Positions 1-8,002 of a stretch of 64,000 bases of DNA are shown here, in pieces (position 1 is the stretch's first letter; each line of letters starts with the position of its first letter). The notes under the pieces were generated by a model. The model was not told the origin of the DNA and searched no databases. It was given only the letters and a program-made list of their open reading frames with translations. A program made the translations under genes and the position numbers. The stretch is from Diaminobutyricimonas sp. LJ205 (GTDB taxonomy: Bacteria; Actinomycetota; Actinomycetes; Actinomycetales; Microbacteriaceae). The stretch covers positions 186,001 through 250,000 of the forward strand of contig NZ_CP046619.1 in the NCBI RefSeq assembly GCF_009755725.1, given 5' to 3'.

Positions 1-126
1 GCGACCCGCGGCTGGCGGGGCACCCGCTCGGCGTGGCTGGCCATCATCGGCTTCTCGGCGATCCTGTTCAACTACGGCGTGGTGAACCTGTTCTTCAAGG
101 GGCTGCACGCGTACAGCGGGCTGTAA
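1..126 (+). CDS. ccsB: Cytochrome c biogenesis protein CcsB/ResC, C-terminal end (partial)
   Basis: The window opens inside a reading frame whose last 41 residues end in NLFFKGLHAYSGL and a TAA stop. This ending, together with the preceding hydrophobic segment (LAIIGFSAILFNYGVVN), is typical of the last membrane helix of CcsB/ResC, the integral membrane haem-handling subunit of system II cytochrome c maturation. It works with CcsA/ResB to deliver haem to apocytochromes outside the membrane. The 5' part, including the WWD haem-binding motif, lies outside the window, so only the tail can be checked. In many actinobacteria this gene sits near the menaquinone genes, which here resume about 15 kb downstream. 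Confidence 0.85.
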   Translation, partial: ATRGWRGTRSAWLAIIGFSAILFNYGVVNLFFKGLHAYSGL

Positions 127-139
127 GCGATCGCCCTCC

Positions 140-163
140 CCGCTGGTCGAGCCTGTCGAGACC
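140..163 (+). repeat. Dispersed 24-base CTGGTCGAGC repeat
   Basis: A copy of the short repeat with core CTGGTCGAGC followed by a GTCGAGACC-like end, just after ccsB. Related copies lie at 4019-4042, 25326-25349, 36137-36176, 38832-38855, 46449-46472, 56484-56507 and 61332-61355, in both orientations. Confidence 0.8.
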
Positions 164-220
164 TCCGGGTGGCCCGGAGCGCCCGACGGAGTCGGAGCTC
201 GGGGTGGTCCGTAGCTGGAT

Positions 221-309
221 CCTTGAGTTGTCCGTAACCAAGGAGCCCCGGCGCCACGCCGTGCCGGTTGGCTTCGGGGCGCGGCGTTGCGCGGATCGTC
301 CTCAGTTAG
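221..309 (+). repeat. About 90-base dispersed repeat, copy A
   Basis: This stretch aligns over nearly its full length with the reverse complement of 61359-61446. Both contain GTCCGTAAC-AAGGA at one end and the exact string GCGGATCGTCCTCAGTTAG at the other, with a more divergent middle. Both copies sit beside a CTGGTCGAGC repeat. With 381-430 it fills the gene-free gap 127-506, where I see no credible coding region. Confidence 0.75.
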
Positions 310-380
310 GGCCATCACCACGGCGATCGCGAGAATTTTCCGGGCCCTACGGCCCGCCGCCTTCGACTGCGAGACGATCC

Positions 381-430
381 GGAAACTCCGCTGAGGTTAG
401 AACAGGCGCGCGGTCAACGAAACACCGCGC
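381..430 (+). repeat. About 50-base dispersed repeat (second copy at 38767-38816)
   Basis: The segment shares AACTCCGCTGA, then GCGCGCGGT, then GAAACACCGCG with 38767-38816 in the same order, spacing and orientation. Both copies lie between genes. Function is unknown. Confidence 0.7.
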
Positions 431-506
431 GGAGCCTGGCCGGGTGCCCCACGCCGTGCGGAATCAGCAGGAATGGCGGACTTTCTGTCCGGCTACGCGG
501 GCTCGC

Positions 507-1274
507 TCAGTAGTGCTCCAGGTCGTCGCTGATCGCCCGCGCCGCCTCCAGCAGCGATGGCAGCAGCCGGTCGCGGGTGTCCGCGACATCCGTCTGTCCG
601 GCAGCGGTCGACACGTTGATCGCCGACACCACCTTGCCGCGGCGGCGCACCGGAGCGGCGAGTGAGCGCAGGCCGAATTCCAGTTCCTGGTCGACCATCG
701 CCCAGCCCTGTTCGCGCACCCGCTCGAGCTCATCGCGCAGCGCGTCCGGTGCGGTGATGGTGTGCGACGTGAACGCCTCGGTGCCGAAGCCCACCAGGAA
801 CTCCTCGCGTGAGGTCTCCGGCAGGTTCGCCAGCAGCACCCGTCCCATCGAGGTGGCGTGCGCGGGGAACCGGGTGCCGATGGTGATGTTGACCGTCATG
901 ATCCGCCGCATCGCCACTCGGGCAACGTAGACCACATCGGTGCCGTCGAGCACCGACGCCGACGTCGACTCTCCGACCGCGCGCGACAGCTTCTCGAGGT
1001 GTGGTTGCGCGATCTCGGGCAGTGACAGCGACGACAGGAAACTGAAGCCCAGCTCGAGCACGCGGGGGGTCAGCGAGTACTCCCGGTCGTCCGATCGGAC
1101 GTAGCCGAGCTCTTCGAGCGTCAGCAGGAAGCGGCGGGCGGTGGCGCGGGTCAGGTCGGTGGCCCTGGCGATGTCGCTGAGCGTCATGCGCGGTTGCTCG
1201 GCCGTGAACGCCCGGATCACCGCCAGCCCGCGCGCGAGCGACTGGACGTACTCGCCGCTGGCAGGAGTGGTCAT
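507..1274 (-). CDS. pcaR: IclR-family transcriptional regulator, PcaR/PobR-like
   Basis: A 255-residue IclR-type regulator. Residues about 10-70 form the winged helix-turn-helix, with the recognition region TLSDIARATDLTRATARRFL at 31-50, and the rest is the effector-binding domain. The sequence resembles the PcaR/PcaU/PobR subgroup, which controls beta-ketoadipate genes in response to protocatechuate or beta-ketoadipate. It lies directly downstream of pcaF on the same strand, 9 bases after its stop. It also has its own likely start signal: a TAACCT box 6 bases before the ATG suggests leaderless transcription. Its probable target is the palindrome at 3841-3859 ahead of pcaI. Subfamily and target are inferred from context; family membership is certain. 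Confidence 0.8.
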   Translation of the reverse strand: MTTPASGEYVQSLARGLAVIRAFTAEQPRMTLSDIARATDLTRATARRFLLTLEELGYVRSDDREYSLTPRVLELGFSFLSSLSLPEIAQPHLEKLSRAVGESTSASVLDGTDVVYVARVAMRRIMTVNITIGTRFPAHATSMGRVLLANLPETSREEFLVGFGTEAFTSHTITAPDALRDELERVREQGWAMVDQELEFGLRSLAAPVRRRGKVVSAINVSTAAGQTDVADTRDRLLPSLLEAARAISDDLEHY

Positions 1275-1283
1275 CCGCTCAGG

Positions 1284-2465
1284 TTAACGCTCGAGCACCA
1301 CGGCCAGGCCCTGGCCGACGCCGATGCAGATCGCGGCCACGCCGACACCGCCGCCGCGACGCTTGAGCTCGTGGGCCACGTGTCCGATGATGCGGCCGCC
1401 GGATGCCCCGAGCGGGTGCCCGATCGCGATGGCGCCGCCGTGGATGTTGACCTTCTCGGGGTCGAGCTCCGGCCACAGCTTCAGGCAGGCGAGGCTTTGC
1501 GCGGCGAACGCCTCGTTCAGTTCGACCACATCGACATCCGCCCAGGTCTTGCCGGCGCGGGCGAGCGCGCGGTTGGCGGCCTCGACGGGTCCGATGCCGA
1601 ACACGTCGGGGTCGACGCCGGATGCGCCGCGGCCGATGATCCGGGCCAGCGGTTCCGCGTCAACGGCACCCTCGCCGCCGATGATCAGCGCGGATGCCCC
1701 GTCGTTGAGCGTCGACGCGTTGCCCGCGGTGACCGTGCCGTTCTCGGCGCGGAAGGCGGTCTTCAGCCCGGCGAGGGTCTCGACCGTGGTGTCGGGGCGG
1801 ATGCCCTCGTCCCGGGTCAAGGTGCTGTCGGGCACCAGAACGATCTCGTTGTCGTAGATGCCGGCATCCCACGCCGCCGCCGCGTTGCGGTGGCTGCGCG
1901 CGGCGAACTCGTCCTGCTCCTCGCGGCCGATGCCATAGCGCTCAGCCAAGATCTCGGTGCTCTCGCCGAGCGACACGGTCCACTGCTTCGACATGCGCGG
2001 GTTCACCATCCGCCAGCCGAGGGTGGTCGAGTACATGGTCTCGTTGCCCGCCGGGTACGGTTTGCCCGGCTTGGGCAGCACCCAGGGGGCGCGGCTCATC
2101 GACTCGACGCCGCCGGCGACGATGAGGTCGGCATCGCCGGTCTCGATGGCGCGGCTGGCCTGCATGACCGACTCGACGCTCGAGCCGCACAGCCGGTTGA
2201 CCGTGACTCCGGGGATGCTGGTCGGGAAGCCGGCAAGGATGGCCGCCATCCGCGCGACGTTCCGGTTGTCCTCGCCGGCGCCGTTCGCATCGCCGAGGAT
2301 CACGTCGTCGACGCGCCCGAGATCGAAGCCCGGGTGTCGCTCGATGAGCGCCTGCAGGGTGTGCGCGGCGAGGTCATCGGGCCGCACGTCGGCGAGGCTT
2401 TTACCGATCCGGCCGAACGGGGTGCGGACGGCGTCGTAGATGAATGCAGAGCTCATGGTGCTCAT
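1284..2465 (-). CDS. pcaF: Beta-ketoadipyl-CoA thiolase
   Basis: A 393-residue thiolase that cleaves beta-ketoadipyl-CoA to succinyl-CoA and acetyl-CoA, the last step of the beta-ketoadipate pathway. The nucleophilic cysteine is C93 in NRLCGSS, the catalytic histidine is H350 in GHPLG, and the second cysteine is C380 in AAICIGVGQG, all in the usual thiolase arrangement and length. The start codon overlaps the stop of pcaJ as ATGA (2465-2462), which implies translational coupling; a second in-frame ATG three codons on is possible. Thiolases of this type can also act on acetoacetyl-CoA, but the operon context strongly favours PcaF. Confidence 0.93.
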   Translation of the reverse strand: MSTMSSAFIYDAVRTPFGRIGKSLADVRPDDLAAHTLQALIERHPGFDLGRVDDVILGDANGAGEDNRNVARMAAILAGFPTSIPGVTVNRLCGSSVESVMQASRAIETGDADLIVAGGVESMSRAPWVLPKPGKPYPAGNETMYSTTLGWRMVNPRMSKQWTVSLGESTEILAERYGIGREEQDEFAARSHRNAAAAWDAGIYDNEIVLVPDSTLTRDEGIRPDTTVETLAGLKTAFRAENGTVTAGNASTLNDGASALIIGGEGAVDAEPLARIIGRGASGVDPDVFGIGPVEAANRALARAGKTWADVDVVELNEAFAAQSLACLKLWPELDPEKVNIHGGAIAIGHPLGASGGRIIGHVAHELKRRGGGVGVAAICIGVGQGLAVVLER

Positions 2466-3097
2466 TTCGTCAGGGCGAGCCCGGTGAGCTCGCGCAACTC
2501 TTCTATTGTGGTGTCGCCGAACGCCTCGATGACGGATGCCCCGTCCGGGCCGACGGCGAAAACGGCACGGTCGGTGTAAACACGGTTCACGCAGCCGACG
2601 CCGGTGAGCGGGTAGCTGCAGGCCTCAACCAGCTTCGCGACACCGTCGCGGGTGAGCAGGTCCATCATCACCCAGACACTCTTCGCGCCGATGGCGAGGT
2701 CCATTGCGCCGCCGACCGCGGGGATGGCATCCGGTGCGCCGGTGTGCCAGTTGGCGAGGTCACCGCTCACGGAGACCTGGAAGGCTCCGAGCACGCAGAC
2801 GTCGAGGTGCCCGCCGCGCATCATGCCGAACGAGTCGGCGTGGTGGAAGTACGCGGCGCCGGCAGGCTCAGTCACCGGGATCTTGCCGGCGTTGATCAGG
2901 TCGGGGTCGATTTCGTCGCCCGTCGCGGCCGGCCCCATGCCGAGCATCCCGTTCTCGGTGTGCAGCGTGATGTTGCGCTCTTCGGGCAGATAGTCGGCGA
3001 CCAGGGTCGGCGCACCGATGCCGAGGTTGACATAGGCGCCCACCGGGATATCGGAGGCGATTCGGGCGGCAAGCGCCTTACGGTCGAGGCCGGTCAT
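2462..3097 (-). CDS. pcaJ: 3-oxoadipate CoA-transferase subunit B
   Basis: A 211-residue beta subunit of a class I CoA-transferase that moves CoA from succinyl-CoA to 3-oxoadipate. The catalytic glutamate is E48 in the LHTENG motif, and the GLY-rich NLGIGAP segment precedes it. The length matches SucCoA transferase B subunits. Start and stop overlap its neighbours pcaI and pcaF by four bases each (ATGA), so pcaIJF is a tightly coupled operon. ScoB/AtoA-type paralogs have similar sequences; the neighbouring thiolase and pca genes decide the assignment. Confidence 0.93.
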   Translation of the reverse strand: MTGLDRKALAARIASDIPVGAYVNLGIGAPTLVADYLPEERNITLHTENGMLGMGPAATGDEIDPDLINAGKIPVTEPAGAAYFHHADSFGMMRGGHLDVCVLGAFQVSVSGDLANWHTGAPDAIPAVGGAMDLAIGAKSVWVMMDLLTRDGVAKLVEACSYPLTGVGCVNRVYTDRAVFAVGPDGASVIEAFGDTTIEELRELTGLALTK

Positions 3098-3813
3098 GCT
3101 TCCGCTTCCTCCAGTTCGGCGTCGAACTCGCTGCCGACCAGCCAGGGCCGGTCGCCCACTTCGACGACCCGGCTCACGAAGATGCCGGGGGTGACGATGT
3201 TCTCGGGGTCGAGGGAGCCGACGGGCACCACCCGGTCGACCTGGGCGATGGTGACATCCGCCGCCGCCGCCATGACCGGGCCGAAGTTGCGGCTGGTCTT
3301 GCGGTAGACGAGGTTGCCGAGCTGGTCGGCGCGGTAGGCGCTGATCAGCGCGAAGTCGGCGCGGATCGGGTACTCGAGCACGTAGTTGCGGCCGTCGATG
3401 ACCCGGGTCTCCTTGCCCTCGGCGAGGGTCGTGCCGTATCCGGTGGGAGTGAAGAACGCGCCGATGCCGGCACCGGCGGCGCGGATGCGTTCGGCCAGGT
3501 TGCCCTGCGGGACCAGCTCGAGCTCGATCTTGCCTGCCCGGTACAGGGCATCGAAGACGTGCGAGTCGGTCTGCCGCGGGAACGAGCAGACGATCTTGCG
3601 GACTCGACCGGCAGCGAGCAGCGCGGCCAGCCCGGTGTCACCGTTGCCGGCGTTGTTGTTGATCACGGTGAGGTTGGATGCGCCGTGCTCGAGCAGCTGG
3701 TCGATCAACTCAACCGGTTGACCCGCTCGACCGAAGCCGCCGATCATGATCGTGGCGCCGTCGGGGATGTCCGCCAGGGCATCCGACGCCGTGGGTGTCA
3801 GCTTTGACAGCAT
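3094..3813 (-). CDS. pcaI: 3-oxoadipate CoA-transferase subunit A
   Basis: The alpha subunit partner of PcaJ. The chosen ATG at 3813 gives 239 residues starting MLSKLT and reaching the CoA-transferase I motif IGGFGRAGQP shortly after. GAGGGA lies 7 bases before this ATG, and family members begin here. An in-frame ATG at 3828 adds only five residues; the open frame runs up to 3990, but that extension covers the promoter and operator and has no family similarity. The stop overlaps the pcaJ start by four bases. It is the first gene of pcaIJF and follows the 19-base operator at 3841-3859. Confidence 0.92.
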   Translation of the reverse strand: MLSKLTPTASDALADIPDGATIMIGGFGRAGQPVELIDQLLEHGASNLTVINNNAGNGDTGLAALLAAGRVRKIVCSFPRQTDSHVFDALYRAGKIELELVPQGNLAERIRAAGAGIGAFFTPTGYGTTLAEGKETRVIDGRNYVLEYPIRADFALISAYRADQLGNLVYRKTSRNFGPVMAAAADVTIAQVDRVVPVGSLDPENIVTPGIFVSRVVEVGDRPWLVGSEFDAELEEAEA

Positions 3814-3840
3814 CCGCACGTCCCTCATCAGTCGTCCGTT

Positions 3841-3859
3841 GTGTACGCAATGCGAACAC
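3841..3859 (-). promoter_or_regulatory. Near-perfect 19-bp palindrome, likely IclR-type operator of pcaIJF
   Basis: GTGTACGCAATGCGAACAC: the 9-base arms match at 8 of 9 positions around a central A. It lies 27 bases upstream of the pcaI start. IclR proteins bind palindromes of about this size, so PcaR is the likely ligand. The adjacent GAACA-CA-TGTTC (3854-3865) forms a second, overlapping inverted repeat. Confidence 0.7.
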
Positions 3860-3960
3860 ATGTTCTTATGGTGAGCGTACACCGCGGATGGGGCCGGCGG
3901 CAAGGGCTCCGGCTCGCCAAGCGGTCGTGCGTGGTCGCGGCGCGCACGTCTGTGCCCTTC

Positions 3961-4000
3961 CGGTACGTCTGCGCCTGCTCGAGCAGGCACGGACGTACCG
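3961..4000. terminator. 40-base palindrome downstream of pcaC
   Basis: Two 20-base arms (3961-3980 and 3981-4000), paired at 18 of 20 positions with no unpaired spacer. It follows the stop of pcaC, last gene of pcaHGBDC, and precedes the pcaIJF promoter, so it may act as a terminator or insulator. No T-run follows it. Confidence 0.55.
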
Positions 4001-4018
4001 AACAGGCCCAGTCAGTGG

Positions 4019-4042
4019 GGTCCCGGCAGGCTCGACCAGCGG
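4019..4042 (-). repeat. Dispersed CTGGTCGAGC repeat, reverse orientation
   Basis: Reverse-complement copy of the 24-base repeat, one base different from the 38832-38855 copy. It lies between the palindrome at 3961-4000 and the end of pcaC. Confidence 0.75.
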
Positions 4043-4063
4043 GTTACCCGACCAGCCGCCCGC

Positions 4064-4450
4064 CTACTCGTCGGCGTCGGGCAGCGGCAGCGTCTGCTGC
4101 AGGATGCGGAACGCAGTGTTCGCCGCGGGAACTCCGCTGTAGATCGCGGTCTGCAGGAAGATCTCGCCGATCTCCTCGCGGGTCAGCCCGTTGGTGATCG
4201 CCGCGCGGATGTGCATCGCGAGTTCCTCGTGGTGCCCGTGGGCGACCAGCGACGAGAGCACGCTTATCGACCGGCTGCGACGGTCCAGTCCCGGCCGAGA
4301 CCAGACGTCTCCCCAGGCGGTGCGGGTGATGAAGTCCTGGAAGTCGGCGGTGTCGGCGGTGATGCCGGCGTTGGCGCGGTCGACGTGCGCGTCACCGAGC
4401 ACCTGCCGGCGCACGCCCATGCCCTGGTCATAGCGGGTCTGGTCGTCCAT
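4064..4450 (-). CDS. pcaC: 4-carboxymuconolactone decarboxylase
   Basis: A 128-residue single-domain protein of the carboxymuconolactone decarboxylase (AhpD-like) family. It decarboxylates gamma-carboxymuconolactone to beta-ketoadipate enol-lactone. The conserved helical core with AHGHHEELAMHIRAA and GLTREEIGEIFLQ is complete, and the length is normal. In some actinobacteria PcaC is fused to PcaD as PcaL; here they are separate genes joined by a TGATG overlap with the pcaD stop at 4450-4452. It is the last gene of pcaHGBDC. Confidence 0.93.
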   Translation of the reverse strand: MDDQTRYDQGMGVRRQVLGDAHVDRANAGITADTADFQDFITRTAWGDVWSRPGLDRRSRSISVLSSLVAHGHHEELAMHIRAAITNGLTREEIGEIFLQTAIYSGVPAANTAFRILQQTLPLPDADE

Positions 4451-5220
4451 CAGTGCTCCTTGCCGAAGAAGTCGGTGATCAGCCTCGTCACGTCGGCCGG
4501 CTGCTCGGCGGGGGCGAGGTGTGAGGCGCCGACCACTTCGGCGACCTCGCCGCGCTGCACGGCCGTGGCGATGGCCTCGAGCTCGGTGAATGGAGTGACC
4601 TCGTCGTGCAATCCGGCGATCGCAATCACGGGGGTGGCGATTTCGCCGAGCCGATCGCGCACGTCGAACCCGGCAAGTGCCTCGCAGCAGAAGGCGTAGC
4701 TGGCGTCATCCGCGTCCGACAGCGTGTGCAGCAGCTTGCTGGTGATCTCCGGGTTCGCCTCGACCGATCCGGGAGCGAACCAACGCTGCGCCGACGCCAC
4801 CACCAGATGCGGGGTGCCCATGTTGCGCACCGCCTGCGCACGTTCGTGCCAGCCCTCGGCGGTGCCGATCTTCGCCGCCGAGCAGAGCACCGCGAGTCCG
4901 CGCACTCGGGTCGGGTAGTTGAGCGCGAGCTCCAGGCCGACGGCGCCGCCGAGCGAGACCCCGGCATAGAAGAAGGTGTCGAAGCCGGCGTCGTCGGCTC
5001 GGCGGACGACCGCATCGGCCAGGTCGGCGATGGTGAACGGGGCGGACGCCGCGGGCGACTCACCGTGCCCGGGCAGATCCCACGCGAGAACGTCGAAGCT
5101 CTGGGTGAGCAGCGGCAGCGCCGGCTCCCAGAGTGCCGTTGATGTGCCGAGGCTTGGGCCGAGTATCAGGGCCGGGCCGCTGCCGGGGGAGTGCGCGGCG
5201 ACGATCGCGGGTGTCGTCAA
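4450..5220 (-). CDS. pcaD: 3-oxoadipate enol-lactonase
   Basis: A 256-residue alpha/beta hydrolase that opens beta-ketoadipate enol-lactone. The nucleophile elbow is GVSLGG with S89, the acid is in AGLHDEVTPF and the histidine is in GASHLAP near the C terminus. The start is a TTG at 5220-5218 that overlaps the stop of pcaB (TTGA); no closer ATG fits the family's N terminus. The overlap with pcaC at the other end makes all steps from dioxygenase to enol-lactone hydrolysis one coupled transcript. Confidence 0.92.
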   Translation of the reverse strand: MTTPAIVAAHSPGSGPALILGPSLGTSTALWEPALPLLTQSFDVLAWDLPGHGESPAASAPFTIADLADAVVRRADDAGFDTFFYAGVSLGGAVGLELALNYPTRVRGLAVLCSAAKIGTAEGWHERAQAVRNMGTPHLVVASAQRWFAPGSVEANPEITSKLLHTLSDADDASYAFCCEALAGFDVRDRLGEIATPVIAIAGLHDEVTPFTELEAIATAVQRGEVAEVVGASHLAPAEQPADVTRLITDFFGKEH

Positions 5221-6554
5221 TTGGTGTCCTTCCTCGAATCGGCAACCGCGCGCGCGATGATCGCGGCGGCGGCGCCGGTGTACTGCGCGGGATCGGTGAG
5301 GTCGGCCAGCCGTTGGTCGCTCCAGTCGGCGAGCTCTGGAATCGCGTGCAGGATGTCGCGAAGGCGACTTCCGCTCCGGGCGGCGTGGTCGACGGCATCC
5401 TGCACCGCGCCCTTACCGATCACCGGGCCCAGTTCCAGCATGACCCGCTCGCTGATGACGACGTCGCCGACCCGGTCCAGGTTCTGCCGCATCCGGTCGG
5501 CGTTCACCACGAGTCCGCCGACCAGTTCCCGAGCCGTCTCGGCCTGGCCGCCGACGGTACGCAGCAACTCGCGCAGCACCTGCCACTCGCTGTGCCAGGC
5601 ACCCGGCGGCCGCTCGTCGACCGTGACCGCGGCGCGATGCAGGTCCGCGGCCAGCGAGGGCGCGCGCAGGGCACCCGAGCTGATCAGGGTCGACAGCACC
5701 GGGTTCTGCTTGTGCGGCATCGCCGAGGATCCGCCGCCGCCCTCGCGGCTCGGTTCGGCCAGCTCACCGATCTCGGCGCGCGCCAGCAGCGACACGTTCG
5801 CGGCGATCACCCCAAGGGCGTCGCTGAGCGCAGCAAGCCCGTCACCGAGGCTGGTGATCGGATGCCGCTGCACATGCCAGGGCGCGACCGGCGTCACGAG
5901 GCCGAGCTGCTCGGCCAGGCCATCGACGATCGGCTGCGCGTCGTCGTGCAGGGTGGTGAACGACGCCAGCGTTCCGGCCGCGCCGCCGAGTTGCACCGGC
6001 AGCGCCCCGGCGGCTGCCCGCAGCTGGCGGGTGGCTGCCACCACGCCGGTCAGCCAGCCGGCGGCCTTGAGCCCGAAGGTGGTTGGGATCGCCGACTGGG
6101 TGAGCGTGCGACCGGTCATCAGCGTCTCGACATGGGCCTCAGCCAGCCCGGCGAGCGAGCCGATCACGGCGTCGGCGTCGGCAAGAACCAGCCGGGTGGC
6201 GTCGCGGGCAACCAGCACCAGCGCACTGTCGACCACATCCTGGCTGGTGGCGCCGCGGTGCAGCCAGGTTGCCGAGTCCGCATCAAGCATCGGCCGCAGT
6301 TCGGCCAGCAACGGGATCACCGGATTTCCGCCGCCGCGCGCGGCAATGGCCAGTTGGCCGGGATCGACGGATGCCTCGCGCAGCACCTTCTCGATGGCGT
6401 CGGCTGCCGCGGTCGGCGCCTGCACGCGAGCCAGCGCGATCTCGACCTCGAGCATGGCCGCAACTATCGCGGCGTCCCCGGTCACCGGGACGACGGCCGT
6501 GCCCGCCCAGAGTGGGGCGAGCAGTCCGACGTCAGCCCCGTCACTTGAAGGCAA
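5217..6554 (-). CDS. pcaB: 3-carboxy-cis,cis-muconate cycloisomerase
   Basis: A fumarase/aspartase-superfamily enzyme that lactonises 3-carboxymuconate to gamma-carboxymuconolactone. The superfamily signature GSSAMPHKQNP is intact. I place the start at a TTG (6554-6552), giving 445 residues beginning MPSSDGADVGLL. An AAGGAG lies 10 bases upstream, inside the end of pcaG, and the first residues then match the usual N terminus. The frame stays open to an ATG at 6614, but that would read 20 residues of out-of-frame pcaG sequence. The resulting 14-base overlap with pcaG fits the compact operon. Confidence 0.9.
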   Translation of the reverse strand: MPSSDGADVGLLAPLWAGTAVVPVTGDAAIVAAMLEVEIALARVQAPTAAADAIEKVLREASVDPGQLAIAARGGGNPVIPLLAELRPMLDADSATWLHRGATSQDVVDSALVLVARDATRLVLADADAVIGSLAGLAEAHVETLMTGRTLTQSAIPTTFGLKAAGWLTGVVAATRQLRAAAGALPVQLGGAAGTLASFTTLHDDAQPIVDGLAEQLGLVTPVAPWHVQRHPITSLGDGLAALSDALGVIAANVSLLARAEIGELAEPSREGGGGSSAMPHKQNPVLSTLISSGALRAPSLAADLHRAAVTVDERPPGAWHSEWQVLRELLRTVGGQAETARELVGGLVVNADRMRQNLDRVGDVVISERVMLELGPVIGKGAVQDAVDHAARSGSRLRDILHAIPELADWSDQRLADLTDPAQYTGAAAAIIARAVADSRKDTN

Positions 6555-7128
6555 GGAAGACGGTCTCCTTCTCACCCTGCAGGCGGATGTCGTGGCGCAG
6601 GTGGCCGGCCTCATCGCGGCTGGCGATCAGGGTGGCGCGTTCGGCGTCGTCGAGCGAGCTGAGCAGCGGGTCGGAGGCGATCGCCTCAGCGTTCTCGGGC
6701 AGGTAGATCCTGGTGTGCAGCTTGTTCAGCAGGCCGCGCGCGAACACGACCACCGCGAAGAACGGGGCGGCGTTCTCGGCTGCCGGGCCGGGGTTCACCG
6801 TCCAGAACTGGTACTCGCCGTCCTGGGTGGTGGCGGAGCGGCCAAACCCGGTGAATTCGGTTCCCTCCCGGCGAACTGGTGCGTCCCAGCGGTAGGCGTG
6901 GCGGCGCAGGGCGGCACGTCCGCGCGGCACCTGCCCCGTGGCATCCGTCTGCCAGATCTCCACCAGGGCGTCCGGCAGCGGATCGCCGTTGCCGTCGAGC
7001 ACACGACCGGATAGTCGCACGGCGCCCGGGGTTCCCGGCGGCACCAGGTCGGTGCTGCCTTCGAACTCCATGCCGTAGTGGAAGAAGGGTCCGACGGTCT
7101 GCCCGGGAGTAGCAGCGTGCGTCGTCAT
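6541..7128 (-). CDS. pcaG: Protocatechuate 3,4-dioxygenase alpha subunit
   Basis: An intradiol dioxygenase alpha subunit of 195 residues, starting MTTHAATPGQTVGPFFHYG. Alpha subunits carry the fold but not the full set of iron ligands and pair with PcaH. The start ATG at 7128 overlaps the pcaH stop (ATGA); the frame continues upstream to 7206 only as out-of-frame pcaH sequence. The TVGPF motif near the N terminus and the conserved LPDALVEIWQ segment support the call. Confidence 0.93.
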   Translation of the reverse strand: MTTHAATPGQTVGPFFHYGMEFEGSTDLVPPGTPGAVRLSGRVLDGNGDPLPDALVEIWQTDATGQVPRGRAALRRHAYRWDAPVRREGTEFTGFGRSATTQDGEYQFWTVNPGPAAENAAPFFAVVVFARGLLNKLHTRIYLPENAEAIASDPLLSSLDDAERATLIASRDEAGHLRHDIRLQGEKETVFLAFK

Positions 7129-7907
7129 CGGACGTCTCCTTCCGGCTCGGTCCAGGTTCGCTCGGAACCGGTCAGCACGATGTCCCAACGGTACCCCAGC
7201 GCCCATTCCGGGCTGGTGAGGTCGTGGTCGTACGTGGCGACAAGTCGGTCGCGGGCTCGCTGGTCCTTGATCGAGTTGTAGATCGGGTCCAGTGGGAACA
7301 GCGGGTCACCCGGGAAGTACATCTGGGTGACGATGCGCTGCGTGAAGGCGTGGCCGAAGATCGAGAAGTGGATGTGGGCGGGACGCCACGCGTTGTCATG
7401 GTTGCGCCACGGGTAGGCGCCCGGCTTGATCGTCGTGAACCGGTATTCGCCGTTGGCGTTCGTGATCACCCGTCCGGCGCCGGTGAAGTTGTTGTCGAGC
7501 GGCGCCGGGTGCTGGTCGCGCTGGTGGATGTAGCGGCCGGCGGCGTTGGCCTGCCAGAGCTCAATGAGCTGGTTCGCGACCGGGCGGCCGTCGCCGTCGA
7601 GCAGCCGGCCGGTGACGACCATGCGCTCGCCGAGCGGCTCGCCGGCGTGCTGGATGGTGAGGTCAGCCTCGATCGCGGCGATGTCCCGTTCGCCGAATGC
7701 GGGGGAGAGGAGCTCGATGGTCTCGGGGTCGACCAGCTTCGGGTTCTTGGTCGGATGCCGCAGGATGCTGGAGCGGTAGGGCCGGAAGCCGATGTCGGGC
7801 TGGGTTTCTTCGGCGGCGCCGGTCTTCAGGCCGTCCTGATAGGCGGCGTGCAGCGACTGGATCTCTTCCGTGATCTCGTGCTGGCTCGACAGGTTGGGCG
7901 CAGACAT
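7125..7907 (-). CDS. pcaH: Protocatechuate 3,4-dioxygenase beta subunit
   Basis: The iron-bearing subunit (260 residues) that opens the ring of protocatechuate between its hydroxyls to give 3-carboxymuconate. The metal-binding region WRPAHIHFSIFG followed by TQMYFPGDP contains the two histidines and a tyrosine expected for Fe(III). LWQANAAGRY precedes it. It is the first gene of pcaHGBDC and has a good ribosome site, AAAGGAG six bases before the ATG. The 95 bases upstream, before the next IclR gene's stop, must hold the operon promoter; I do not see a clear operator there. Confidence 0.95.
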   Translation of the reverse strand: MSAPNLSSQHEITEEIQSLHAAYQDGLKTGAAEETQPDIGFRPYRSSILRHPTKNPKLVDPETIELLSPAFGERDIAAIEADLTIQHAGEPLGERMVVTGRLLDGDGRPVANQLIELWQANAAGRYIHQRDQHPAPLDNNFTGAGRVITNANGEYRFTTIKPGAYPWRNHDNAWRPAHIHFSIFGHAFTQRIVTQMYFPGDPLFPLDPIYNSIKDQRARDRLVATYDHDLTSPEWALGYRWDIVLTGSERTWTEPEGDVR

Positions 7908-8002
7908 CCGGGACTCCTTTGACCGAGGGGGATCGGTTCAGCGTCCCATCAGCGCGCCGACCACGCCAAGTCGGCGCGATCCACTCAGTGGGATTAGGCC
8001 GG

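Noticed and set aside
1194-2579. Long open frame (461 codons) on the plus strand opposite pcaF
   Set aside because: It mirrors pcaF codon structure, has no family similarity and no start signal; an artefact of high GC.
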